Assembly (NCBI GenBank): GCA_019914995.1
Contig: CM034126.1
Coordinates: 10,359,001 to 10,423,000, forward strand
DNA length: 64,000 bases
Direction of reading: 5' to 3'
Source of the DNA: Acanthochlamys bracteata
Taxonomy: Eukaryota > Streptophyta > Magnoliopsida > Pandanales > Velloziaceae
This document shows, one piece after another, positions 25,590 to 38,037 of this stretch. Below the pieces are notes generated by a model that saw only the letters and a program-made list of their open reading frames with translations, had not been told where the DNA came from and ran no database searches. The first letter of the stretch is position 1. Every line of letters starts with the position of its first letter. The translations under genes and the position numbers were made by a program.

Positions 25590-26876
25590 CCTTCTTTGCA
25601 GACTTGAGCTTCTACTTCAGCATATGCAGACTCATCTGGAGGTAAAGCTCATGCATGTCCTTCAACTCTGTCTCTAACTGAGATGTCCTGCTCATGAGCT
25701 TCTACTTCATACAATTCTGTCCTTTTCACAGACAGGACTGCAAGTTTCAGTGACACTGCTTCTCTTCTGATTTAGCAATCTGAAGAAAAGTTTGGCTAGG
25801 TCAAAATACACTGAAGTAAGCAATTGATTCAGGTACAAGTAATAATGCAGTTTCCAGCTCAGCTATAAATGCAACAAAAGAAAGACCTCGGCTTGAAAAC
25901 TTACAGTAATTAGCAATGTGTTTGACAAAACACTATAGTTTTGCTGGTGCCGAGATTATAGATAAAAATTCCATATCCAGATGATATTCTGTAATTTTGG
26001 TGAAACTAGCGTTTTCCTAAAAAATGAAATGGTAAGTGCTTCTACAATTCTGCCTCAAATGAGGAAAACATCATAAAAGGTGAATTAACAGAGTAGTCGT
26101 TACCATCTTCTTTTCCATGTTCAGAGATTCGTTTAAGGTACGCCATGACTATTTTACAAATGACTTAGTGATGCCTTTTGCAGAAAACTGCATACTTGAG
26201 AATGAAATTGGAAATTTAAGATTTTCTAGAATGGAATTGACAACTTCATATACAATGGTAAAACGCCCTTTCTAACTTAACAGAATGATAGAGAGTAATA
26301 CAAACATTGAAAAGCTTTACAATACTTGAGCAGGCTCTAAGTTGTACCAAGGTCCAGTTTCTTATCTCTTATGGTTTTCAAAACTATCCTAACCAGTCAG
26401 ATGTACTGCATGCCATCTTGTAACATAAATAGAGGTCTTGCACATAGTCATCTTAATATATAAGTGCAAGTTTAGGTAATTGGATGATTATCAAGCTGCA
26501 ATTCAAAGAGATTTGTACTTATTCAATTTAGCCTCCAGTTAGAATCACGGTTTAACTTCGAAGAAATCCTTATCCAGAAGTTTTTTGTTTGACTAAAATA
26601 GGTTACAAGCTCTCTTGAAGGAAAGTTCATATCAAGGGACGTAAACTGACTTCATAAATGCTTTGAAAGTGCATATACATCTTAGCATCTAATAATTAGA
26701 TAAAAGTTGAAAGAAACAATCTTAGCTTAAGCTAACCTCTCAAGCTGCAGTTTATACATGTTGGTCTCTACAGCCTCAGCTAATTCAGTTTCAAGTGACT
26801 GGATCTTTGACTTGAACTCAGCTTCTTCGACATTTTCCGATATACCATTACGGTCATGCAAGATTTTCTTTTCCTG
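25590..26876 (-). pseudogene. Fragment of a coiled-coil NT-C2 / myosin-heavy-chain-related gene
   Basis: On the minus strand, 26876-26742 reads as an exon-like piece with EEAEFKSKIQSLETELAEAV followed by a GT donor. Positions 25690-25600 read TSQLETELKDMHELYLQMSL. The second piece resembles the C-terminal METELKEMQERYSEISLKF block that I recall in plant NT-C2 (EEIG1/EHBP1) coiled-coil proteins. A stop follows soon after, and the usual N-terminal C2-like domain is absent from the window. No continuous gene model could be built. It looks like the remaining 3' part of a host gene copy. It might alternatively be two expressed exons of a strongly diverged gene. Confidence 0.45.
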
Positions 26877-29800
26877 AAGAGAAAGAAAAAAAGGGATTCA
26901 GGTTGTTGGATTGGACAAACAATAAGAGTAGTATACGAATACCCGGAAAAGCTTGGAACCTCCACGACTAATACTACAGCCTTCACTGACAAAACAGTTG
27001 GCCACATTATGCTCTTAGAAGTTTCACGTAAAATACTGCATTTGGAAATCTCAAGAAGAGCATTTACTGTGTTTGATGTTCTTCCTTACACTTACAAAAA
27101 CATCTTTTTAAGTTCGAAGACCCCAATCCGAAGAATAATCTTATTCTTTACTATAAACAATTACACGAGCGTAAGTATGGAAGGTATTTTGTATGTTTCT
27201 GATTAGTATCTAATCTTAACTGTCCATGTTACTTCATCTTTTTGATGATAGACTACTGGGGTGTGCCTGGATCCTAAAATGGCAGTGAAAGCTTCTTGAC
27301 CATTAGTCATATGATTCATATTTATCCATTCAGCTCGACAACCTGGGAAAAGCAAAAGCATTGGATTTATCTGTTTCCAAACGGTTTCATTAACCTGAGC
27401 AGGAACAAAAGCAAAAGCATTGCTAGGACCTCCATAACAAAAAAAACCATCTCTCGCATGAAGACCATCTAATAGCAGTCTTTCAATTTTTTCATTCTTT
27501 CCAATAAAGTTTGTTAGAAACTTTTTTATGTGTTAAGATGTTCACATCAAAGATACCGCAGTTCGCCTTATCCACCAAAACATGATATTATCTTGCTAAA
27601 ATCTCAAATTCTTAAGAGAAAGCCATCATCATGCATTTCTGAATTATGTACTGTGGTATGGATCATTGGAGCAAGTGACTACATACTATGTAAGTAGTGG
27701 TGTTCTGGCTGTTAAGATGGTCAAGAGGACTACGAAGACATAGTCTGAGACTCTCGAAATTGTTTTTGCTACTGATCTAACTAAAAATATTGTTCATAAC
27801 AGAGAACAATGACATATCCTTATAGATACCCTACTTAATGGGATAAGGCTTAATTCTGAGCAAATCGAAAAGCTTAGCATGAAATGATAAAGTTTGCATG
27901 TTCTAACATGTGAACATGCAAGAAGAGCATTCTGATATGCCAAAATATGGTGAGCTACTATTTTCTTCTCATGAACAAAAAAACGAATACATATAGTTAC
28001 ACCAATCTCCTATAGTTTAACTTAGGATATGTCATCAAGGATTCATAAAAATGAAACTAATATTGTTAAAATGCAGTAATTGGCATACAACTGGCACTCA
28101 TGATATTAGTGCAAGAAAATGAAACCTCTGCTGCAACTATAATCTAGTCAAGAGGACGGACCCTACCAAACCCTCCAAGAACCCAAATGCAATTCCGCAT
28201 TGATGTAAACGTGTATTACAACTTAACTCGGTAAATCCAAACACACCTAGATTTTGCACTTTCAAATTCTTCCATAGATTTTCCTCACATATTTATTATT
28301 TCTAATTAAGTTTGCTAGCCAATCACATATATGTCTCCGGGCTTGTTACTTAAGCTCATTGCAATTCCACTTTGCACTATTCCTCTCTCTCTCTCTCTCT
28401 CTTGTCATTTCACAGCATTTCAACGCCCAACCAACATTGTATTAACTGAGCCCATAGATTTCTAACACCTCTAATGAGATAATTAAGAAATACATATAAA
28501 AACCCCATACAGGGTAATCTATAGTTCTAATTCACTACTAGCCACAAGGAGATAACCTTGAAAAAACATTTTCTTCAAAACTTTTCCCATTATTTAAGAA
28601 GCCGATACGTAAGTCCTAAGATTAAAGGCAGTAAAAGGAAAGCGGAACATTAGAAAATGAAGCCTTTTTTTTTCTCTTTTCACAAACAAACAGCAGCACA
28701 AATACGAATAAGCAATGAACTGGGAGAGCTTCAATTCGCGTTTCTCCGCTGCAATCTCTTCCCCGTTGTTTTCTGCCGATTCAATTTAAACATTTCTTTT
28801 CAAAACAATCTCGATCCAGAATTCCCAAATGGTAAACTGAATAGAATCATTAACACAAACGCAAATCCATCTCCATTAACATCGATCGATATCGATCAAT
28901 CTCTATCCCTCCATATAATATTTTGCTTTCGTCTGTTTATCCACGTTAGCCGAAAGTTTCTGAACGGAAGTACTTTAAAAATATAGTTTTTAATATAAAA
29001 ATATTTTTATTTTTTTAAAATAAGTTTATTCTTTATCTATACAATAATATATAATTTTTATTATTTAAAATTGTTTTATATTTTTAAAATTTTAAATACT
29101 TATAAAGATTATATCAGAAAAATAAATTAAAAATTAAAAAATTATTTTTGAAATAGGAAATGGTAAACGCAAGAGTCTATCAGTTTCAGAACACGAACGA
29201 GAGCTCCTACTAATTTTTATTTACATATTAATAATTTTTACTAATTATTAGTCATAGGTTTTTATTCATGAATATTGATTAATGGGCTTTTCGCGTTTTT
29301 CTTTTTAGCAGATTTTCCAAATAAAAATAATAAACAAAGTAGGAAAATAAGCTGCAGTTCACTGGCGTAACTCATCCGCTACAACACTCGTTATACCAGA
29401 CAGTTTATGAAGCTAATATTAATGACACATTCAGACGAAGGAATATTAAAGAAATACTGGTTAGTTTGTTATTCAATAAATATTTAAGAGTGCTTATATA
29501 AAATTTTATAATAAAATATGTTTATTATTTCTAAATACAAATTTTAAGTTTAATTAAATAATAAAAATAAGTAATAATAAAATTTTACAATACAAAATTT
29601 TTTGTATTTTCTAATTTTTAAAAAAATTTTGTAAATATTGTGAAAATTTTATTATAAATATAAAATTTAAAATAAAAATAAATAGAGTGAAAATTACTTT
29701 CAAGCACCATCTAAGTATAGTTAGCAGACCCGGACTATCTCCAAACACCATCTAAGTTAGTTGACATATCCGTACCGGACCATTCAGATCAACCCTATAA

Positions 29801-30995
29801 TCGTCGTTTTGGACGACAAATAGGTTCAGGTGTGTAAATCAATCCAAATTCTTTTCAACATGTTCGACGTAAATTATACCGCCCGCTCCCATTAAAAAAA
29901 TCAGTAAATCGATCGGACGGTTGAATCGGAAATGATGTTAACTCAGACAAACAAAATTAGACTCAATCATCTCCAACTGCTTATTCATTCAAATTTTCTT
30001 TCGCAATTTTTTCTTTGAGCTGCTTAGCCGACATCACCGACTAGTTTTTCTGACGATTTCCTTTACTTGAGCTCATTGCTCGATCTTGGCGCTCCGGTAG
30101 GACATGGCACTCTATATGCTCACCTTTATATCTGACTGGTCCAGCGTCAAGACGACACTCGATCTTAGTTGTGACCCTAGAATTTTTCTCAACGTCATTG
30201 CCCTACAGTCCAGGTTGTTAAGATCGAATTTTTATAGGATAATTTCGTTTGCGTATGATTGTAAAATCAAAAATTTAAGTAAGATTGTATTTAATGGTAA
30301 TTTTCTTATAAAACTTTTTAATGCTTTTAAATTTTAGATACTTATTAAAATTGCTAAAAATTCAATACATAATTTTTTTTATTTTATCTTATAATAATAA
30401 ATTAATAATGTTCATATTTGTATTTCAAATGAACTATATTATTAATAATTTCTTATATCCCATTTAGCTTATTATCACAATTTCTTTATAGATTATTTTA
30501 TTATTTTATAAACACACCCTTATATAGTTATACTCATATTTAGAAATTTTAATCTCTTATGTAGTCAATCAATTAGGCGTCATGCAATCGTCTTTATCAC
30601 CTCAAAATTAAAAAAAAAAATTATCCAAAACACCACCATACAAAATAAATTTTTGATCCCATAACAAATCATTCACTAAATAAACCAAATACTACCGCAC
30701 CTGCTATAAACGAACGACGAATATTTTCTATCTATTTCAATTTCGCTCAAAGTCCTGAAGAGTTCTTCTGATTCATGAAGATTCCTTATAAGTTGAAATC
30801 ATAAAATCACAAATAAAATCAGAATCTTAAAAATTTTATAATTAAGATTTGAATCTTACGGATTAAAAATAAAATCAAAATTTTGTGGCAAATAGAATCA
30901 TTTCGTTAATATAAAACTATAAATTTTAAAGATTTAAATCAGACCATCGCTACGACTCAAAAAAGCAAGGAGTTATTAGACTAGATCGCCGTTGT
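26877..30995. other. Gene-poor intergenic DNA
   Basis: No gene was recognised. It contains a CT microsatellite (28383-28402) and several A/T-rich stretches (28980-29150, 29480-29690). The frames at 26856-27206, 28657-28986 and 30104-30337 have no family motif and A/T-driven composition. Confidence 0.4.
28383..28402. repeat. CT microsatellite
   Basis: Ten CT units in a row, an ordinary simple repeat. Confidence 0.95.
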
Positions 30996-31309
30996 GACGT
31001 GGCGTTCGCTGCACTCTTTTGTGCCGAAGCTGAAGGGTTCAGAAATACGTTACTTGCCGTGAAGGAGAGGCTTGATCTCTTTCATTTCCCGACTGTTCCT
31101 TTGATGTAGTTGTCTCAGCTGCTTACATAACTAAACTCGACAGATCAAGTCGGTCGACAACAGCAGCAGCAGCGGCTGAGAGAGTCAGAGCATTAGGAGA
31201 AGTAGTGAGAGTTTTGAAGCCGGAAGACATTGGAGTTGTTTGGGATCTCGTTCGCGTGCCAGGCCCAGAGATTGAGAGAAATGAAGATGGAATAAGTGCG
31301 TCTTTCTGA
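30996..31309 (+). pseudogene. Unidentified coding-like fragment with one frame change
   Basis: Two overlapping plus-strand frames read like real protein. The first (from 30996) gives DVAFAALFCAEAEGFRNTLL and then an LDLFHFPTVP segment. The second (about 31103-31309) gives DVVVSAAYITKLDRS, an alanine run, then ALGEVVRVLKPEDIGVVWDL, and ends at a TGA. The changeover is near 31105 and looks like a one- or two-base shift, since the pieces abut. Codon composition is less A/T-rich than the surroundings. I do not recognise the family. It may be a broken exon of a host gene or a captured fragment. Confidence 0.4.
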
Positions 31310-31633
31310 AAAAGTGACCGCTTATATTGACGGAAGTCGCATTGTTTCTTTCAGAAAATCGATTATCTTCGATTCTCCGTTGAAGATTGGCAAGCAAATA
31401 TATGTTAATTCTGAGAGAAAATAGAAACGACAAATCTCTGCTGATCTGAAGGAGCTAAGAAGAGATCAAGAACAAGAAGAAATTCAAGATAAAATACAGA
31501 GTAATTACTTATCTTTTTTTTCATTTTTTTTTTTTTTTTGGTATGTAAATTTGTTGCCATAACTGTGAATCATATTATGCATGGCAAAACAAATCAATAA
31601 TAATTATAATTATGTTTTATGCAATTATAATGA

Positions 31634-31773
31634 TGCCTTACGCCTAGATGTTGGATTGCAAGGACCGGAAGTGCCTTACGCCTGGATACTGGATTGCTAG
31701 TACTGGAAGACTGGAAGTGCCTTATGTCTGGATACCTTATGCTGCCTGCATGCCTTATGTCAATGCTGGAAGT
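31634..31773. repeat. Short imperfect tandem repeat
   Basis: About four units each begin TGCCTTACG or TGCCTTATG and go on with variants of CCTGGATACTGGATTGC and CTGGAAG. Unit length varies from about 22 to 46 bases. No coding role was seen. Confidence 0.7.
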
Positions 31774-32089
31774 TAAGTTCTGTATCCTCAATGCCTAGAT
31801 GTTAACTACAAAAAATAAAATTTAAATTTCAAGGCTCAGCTCAAACGTAAAAAGGTTAATATAATTCGAAATTTTTAAATCAATGAATTTAAAAACTCTG
31901 TAATATATAAATTTTTTTTACTTATTTTGGTTTTATATAGAACTAATTCAATTCACCTTGATATTAGAGATGTTCTTCAATTGGTCCATCTACAACTGCA
32001 TAAATGGTTTTTATTGATAAAGCCAACCCAGATAGGGCTGTGTGAATGACCCGGATTTGTGCAGGCCAATTAAAACCTGGACTGTATTT

Positions 32090-32315
32090 CCCAAACAATT
32101 TTTTTCAATTTTTAATTTTATATTTTTCAGTACATATTCTATAAATATTTAAAAAATTTATTTAAAAATTTAAAAAGTGTAGAAAAATTCTATGTAGTGA
32201 GATTTTTTTATTGCATATTTTTTTTAAAGATAAAAAAATAAATCTCATTTTTAAAAAAATAAATATACTTTTCACTTTAAAAATTTTTTATTTTATAAAT
32301 ATTTTCAAACGCTCC
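32090..32315 (+). mobile_element. MITE copy 1
   Basis: This AT-rich element of about 226 bases matches the reverse complement of 55899-56138 along its whole length. Shared landmarks are CAATTTTTMATTTYATATTT, TACATATT, TTCTAYGTARTGAGAT and TTTTATTGYATATTTTT. The right end (CAAACGCTCC) resembles the GCGTTTGG type of ends of plant hAT MITEs. No target duplication was evident. Confidence 0.65.
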
Positions 32316-32878
32316 GAAAACCTAAAAAGTGTTTAACATTGCATTTGCCAACGTTTCAAATACTTTAATTTATTTTATATTTTAAATAATTTTTAAAATA
32401 TTTTTGTAAAATCTATTAAAATCTTAAAAATATAAAAAAAGTATATTATAAAATTTTATATTACTTATATTCGTTTTTCAAAATATAATAAATATTTTAT
32501 TCTAAAAAAATTTTATATTATAAATACTCCCGTCTCTAGCCCGTCTAGACTAACGAGCTTAATTAAATCTATTTACTAATATTACATTAATATATCTATA
32601 ACAATTTTTATAAAATTAGCTTCTTATATCCACATTTTTTTACGATACTTACTAAATTAGTACATAATAAATTGTTTCTAAACTTTAAACAAACTCTTAT
32701 ACCACATATTTTAATAGTATATTTATTTAGTATTAAATAGTATTCATCAATTTAATTACAATATATTTGAATCTCACTAAACGTTACCTATCGACACTAT
32801 TCTTAAATATTGGAATGTGTTGCATGACGTCTATAATCACAAAAGCAGTGCTTTTTACATTTTTTTTCATTCCAAAAA
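32316..32878. other. AT-rich intergenic DNA before nested Copia block
   Basis: No gene or clear element was seen. A second very AT-rich segment (32340-32540) is bounded by GTTTCAAATAC and CTCCCGTCTC and could be another small degraded element. Confidence 0.35.
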
Positions 32879-32883
32879 ACTTT

Positions 32884-34653
32884 TGTTGAAACTATAAAGA
32901 TAATTTTGATGATAATAAAAAATTAAGAACTATGATTTATATTAGACTAATAATTTGAAATCAAGTTCTGCAGGATTAGACAAATAAAGATTATTTCATT
33001 TACAGCAGATAAGAACAGTCATCATACAGTCAACTGTCATGCTACTACAAATTAAACAGGATACAGAATAGACGATGCCATAGTCACATTGCAGTCAACT
33101 GCTTAACCACTGAAGCACAAGAAGACTTCTCTGTTTCGAAACAGAGCTTTGGATTCAACAGCAACAAAACTTTCCTTACTTCAAAAATCTTCTGGACTCA
33201 CAACGCATTGAAGCAATTTAAATAGAAGATCTACAACGAGTAAAAATTATCTTCAATTTCATAGAAATGAAAAGCTCAATAATCAAGGGAAGAAAGCACA
33301 TTATACAAGTCAAGATCTTTAATCAAGTCAAGCAGTCAACCAGCGATGCATTAAATATAGACAAGTCGACTCAGCTCTCTTGTTTCAGACAGCAACTTAG
33401 CTAAATTAAGCTTACAATTACTGGCGGCAAATTCAAATCTTTACAATGCATTTAATGCCATGGAGATATTGCACAAAAACAGCCGAAAGCAAATGAGGAA
33501 GCGGTTGATTAACCGCTGGGCAAAACTGCTCTCTCTGACGTGAGGAACCACCCATAAAAAAGAGCGCCAACGGCAACGTTCTTCAACGGTTCCTGCACAC
33601 TATAAGAAAGGAGTCACAGCAACAAAGAAACGGCAGAGAGAATACAAGAAAAATAGAGACATACAAGAACTCTACTACTCTACGCAAACAACAAAGATCT
33701 TGCTGCTGATCACACTGAAGAAATCTCTCTCAGCAACCAATCTGATCATCTCATTCGAAATACTTCATGAACATATAACCCTCATGAGATAGATCCTGTG
33801 CTCAATTTATATTTATATTCCTTATAACTTTTTACTGACATTGTGAAGGTGGTCTGTGTGCGGGCACCGGGAAAGGAAGCTTAGGTGGAGCTTGGTGAAA
33901 GCTCTTAGACCTTGTAATAGAGCTAGCAAATCAGCCAGGGGGACATGTGTGTCCAGTAGGATATTAGGGGTTGTCTTGGTGAAAAAACCCGGTAAAGTAA
34001 GTGTGCTTGGTGAAGCACTTTGCTCTAGGTGTATTTGTAGCTTATTAAAGGTTTAGTGAAGCTTTGGCTCTAGTGATAGAGCGACCGTGGATGTAGGCAA
34101 AGGGGTTTTGCCGAATCGCGTTAAATATCCTGAGTACCACCTTTTTACTTATGTCAGTAAACATTCTAGCTCTCTATGTCTGCAGGTTACAGAATTGACA
34201 CAGCCGGCTATAAGCTTGCTGCCAGTAGAATAACTAAGCTTGAAGAAAATTTTTATTGACTAACTCAATTCACCCCTCCCCTCTTGAGTTAATCTTACAG
34301 GATGTAGGATCGGGTCCCCACACTAAAAGGATTGGCCAACCTCTTAGAGGTTAGCATCTCCCACTTATAAGCACATACCCATTCCAGCATCCAGCCAATG
34401 TGGGACTATTAAGGGGCGTGGACTGTTAAACCCACCAAGCCAGGGTCCACTTGGCCCAACCCAAGGCGAGTTGCTGGCCCACCTCCAAGTTAGCTAGCCC
34501 GTTTTTCACTTGGGCACCAGCCCAGGCCCCTACGCTACTAACCCGGCCCTAGCCTACCAAGCTAGTCTGTCTTTCACTCGGGCCCATCAAGCCCTACACG
34601 CTACTAACCCGAGCCTAGCCTAACTTGGAGGCCCAACACAGGAAAACCTAACA
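32884..34653 (+). repeat. 5' LTR of outer Copia element
   Basis: It starts TGTTGAAAC and ends CCTAACA. Excluding the solo LTR inside it, it is about 1.43 kb, matching the 1.44 kb 3' LTR. The CTCAATTCACCCCTCCC block lies near its end. The primer site follows two bases after. Confidence 0.92.
34303..34638. repeat. Solo LTR of a third element inside the outer 5' LTR
   Basis: These 336 bases begin TGTAGG and end CCAACA, with CAGGA directly on both sides (34298-34302 and 34639-34643). The outer 3' LTR is uninterrupted at the corresponding place, which confirms an insertion. The sequence is much richer in G and C than its host and contains an imperfect internal duplication of about 65 bases (both parts contain CTACTAACCC, 34534 and 34599). 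No internal domain remains. It could also be a very small TRIM-type remnant. Confidence 0.85.
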
Positions 34654-34655
34654 AT

Positions 34656-34667
34656 TGGTATCAGAGC
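34656..34667 (+). other. Primer-binding site of outer element
   Basis: TGGTATCAGAGC, complementary to the 3' end of initiator tRNA-Met, two bases after the 5' LTR. This is the usual Copia primer site. Confidence 0.93.
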
Positions 34668-36398
34668 AGGCCTCCTAAAATCAAAAGTCTAACAACCTTG
34701 AGGTAAAAGATCCTATAGCTTTTGATGGTAGATCTTCCAATAGACCACCACTCTTTGATGGAACAAACTATGGCTACTGGAAAACCAAAATGACAATCTT
34801 TATTCGAGCACAAGACTTCACACTATGGAAGATCATACGAGAAGGACCAATCGTGCCAACTAAAGCAGGCCCAGATAGAATACGCATCCCCAAGGCTGAA
34901 CGTGAATATATTGATGAAGATAACAAGCTCATATCAATGAATGACAGAGCCATGAATCTTCTCTACTGCGCACTTGATCCTAATGAGTTCAACCGAATCA
35001 GCGCTTGCAACACCGTCAAAGAAATATGGGATCAGTTTGAGGTAATGCATGAAGGAACCACTCAAGTCAAGGAAATCAGAGTGAACCTTCTCATGCATGA
35101 GTATGAAAACTTCAGGATGAACCGAGTTGAGTCCATTACTCAGATGTTTACTAGATTTACTAACATGACAAATCCTCTGAAGAATCTAGGAAAAGTTTTC
35201 AAACCCGAAGAGCTGAAGTGGAAAATATTAAGAGTTGTGCTGCCAACCTTTGGATCAAAGGTAGATGCCATAGAAGAAAATCCAACCTTTCCTCAAACAT
35301 CTCTGGATGAACTAATTGGCAAACTGATGGCCAAAGAACTGTCACTAAAGAAATCTGATGAATGTCCTAAAGGGATTGCATTAAAAATAAATGACAAGTA
35401 GGTAAGTGATTCCTTCTCTGATGAAGATATTGCATTCTTAACCCGTAAATTTAAAAGTTTTCTCAGAAGAAACAAGTTTAGAAAAAGAAGGGTTCCTGAA
35501 AGAAACAATAGAGGAGAAGAAAGACAAGACACAAACTGCTTCAACTGCAACAAACCAGGACATTTCTAGAACGAATGTCCCTTGCTCACGAGATCGAAAT
35601 ACAAAGACACAAGAAGGAAACTAGCTATGGCAGCCTGGAGCGATGAAGATGAAAGTTCATCAGAAGACAGTCAGACTGAAACAGAGAAAAATGAAGAAAG
35701 CAATCTATGTCTGATGGCAGATCATGAAGATGCAAATGAGGTAAACTCTACTGATTATGATGACTCTAATGAAGAATTACAAGATGTATTTGATGAACTG
35801 TATGCAAAATATCTACATGCTAAAGATTGCAAAACTATGAAAGTATGCATGCATAAATTTAAGGATGAAAACGAATATCTAAAGAAAGAAATACTTACAC
35901 TAAAAATATGTCTTAGAAGACAAAACTGATGCCATAAAAGACACACTGCATGCAGACTATGACCATATGAACTCCAAACTATATGCACTACATATTGAAA
36001 ATAAGCACCTGATTCAAATAAATGAAAAGCTTCATGTCAAATTAAATGAATGTAAGACTGGAGAACTAACAAGTTGCACAGAAAGCTCAAGTATAGACAT
36101 GATAAAGAAAATTGCTGAACTTGAGGAGTTGAACGAAGTAGTGAGTCGAGAAGTGGATAGATTATCATATCCCACCCTTGCAGATCTTAAACCATTTATG
36201 ACTGATTATACTAATATGCACGTGAAAGAGAGTAAGCTGATGGAAGAAAATCAAAGACTGCTTCAAAAAAACAAAAGTCTGCAAAGCAAGAATCTTGACC
36301 TTGAAGCTTCACTGGCAAAAATTGTTACAGGAAAAGATAGACTTGATGCAATACTGGGAGGTCAACGCAGCCCATACAGAAAAGAAGGAATAGGATTC

Positions 36399-38037
36399 TG
36401 TTGGAAATACAAAGATAATTTTGATGATAACAAATAATTAAGAACTATGATTTATATAAGACTAATAATCTGAAAACAAGTCTGCAGGATTAGACAAACA
36501 AAGATCATTTAATTTACAGACAAAAATAGCCATCATACAGCCAACTGTTATGCTACTACATACTGGACAGAGGACAGCACACGGGACAGAGGATGCCACA
36601 GCCACATCACAGTTAGCTGCTCGACTGCTTGAAGCGGGATAGAGAACAGCATACGGGACAGAGGATGCCACAGCTAAATAACAGCCAACTGCTATGCTGC
36701 TACTGAAGCGCGACAGAGAACAACATACGGGACAGAGGATGCAACAGCCACATTACAGTCAGTTGTTTGGCTACTGAAGCATATGCAGACTTTTCTGTTT
36801 CGGGACAGACCCATATGTTCAACGGCAACGAAGTTTCCCTTGCCATCAAAAATCACCTTCACTCACAACGGACTGAAGGACATCAAACAGAAGATTTACA
36901 AGAGCTAGAATCATCTTCACTTTCACACAAAATGGAAGCTCAATAATTAAGGAAAGAAAGCAGTGAAAGTCCTTGATCAGTCAAGCGGTCAACCTGCACT
37001 GCATTTATTATGGACATACCATATCAACTCATCAGCTCACCGAGATTCAAACAGAAGCTTAGCTGAATTAAGCACTCAACCGTTGGCAACAAATTCAAAT
37101 CTCTTCAACGCATTCAATGCAACAAAGACTTTGCACAAACACAGCTGAAGAACCACTGGAGAACACCATTCCTTCTCTGACGTGAAGAACCGAGCGCCAA
37201 CAGCAACGTTCCTCAACGGCTCCTGCACAGGAAAGATGTTCTATAAAAAGGGAGTCACAGCAACGAGGAAACGGCGTGGAGAAAGAGAGAAAAACAGGGA
37301 GAGAACAAAAAGAAAACAGAAGTTAAGAGAATCCAAGCAAAAACAGAGACATATAAGAACTCTACTATTCTACACAAAAAAAAAACTCCCACTGCCGGTC
37401 ACGAACTTGATTACTCCACACAAACAAATCTTCCTGCAAATCATACTGAAGAAATCTCTCAGCAATCTCTCCGATCATCTCATCTGAATCACTGATTAAA
37501 CACTCAACATTCATGAGATAGATCATGCACTCAATACTTGTTTATTTTCTTGTAACTTGTCACTTATAGTGTAAAGGTGGTGCTGCATGCACCGGTAAAG
37601 AAAGCTCAGATAGAGCTTGGTGTAAGCTCTTAGACCTTGTAATAGTGCTAGCAAATCAGCCAGGGGGACAGACGTGTCCAGGAGGCTGGTAGTGGTTGTC
37701 TTGGCGAAGAAATCCGGTAGAGTATGTGTGCTTGGCGAAGCACTTCGCTCTAGGTGTATTTGTAGCTTATTAAAGGTCTAGTGAAGCTTTGGCTCTGGTG
37801 ATAGAGCGACCGTGGATGTAGGCAAAGGAGTTTTGCCGAACCACATTAAATACCCTGAGCAGTACTCTTTGTCACTTCTGTCAGTAAACACACTAACTCT
37901 TCTGTCTGCAGGTTACAGCATTGACACAGCCGGCTGTCAGCTCTCTGCCAATAGAATTACAAACTTAACGAAAATTTTTATAGACTAACTCAATTCACCC
38001 CTCCCCTCTTGAGTTGATCTTGCAGGAATATCTAACA
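36399..38037 (+). repeat. 5' LTR of inner Copia element
   Basis: About 1.64 kb, starting TGTTGGAAATAC and ending ATCTAACA. A TATA box (TATAAAAA, 37242-37249) marks the likely promoter. It is followed not by a primer site but by GATTCATACCAA, the same 12 bases that follow the 3' LTR. Confidence 0.93.

Noticed and set aside
28657-28986. Open frame of 109 codons
   Set aside because: It has A/T-driven composition, no domain, no splice or promoter support, and lies in a gene desert.
31634-31773. Repeats with spacer-like segments, considered as CRISPR-like
   Set aside because: Units are irregular in length and sequence, and CRISPR arrays do not occur in plant nuclear DNA.
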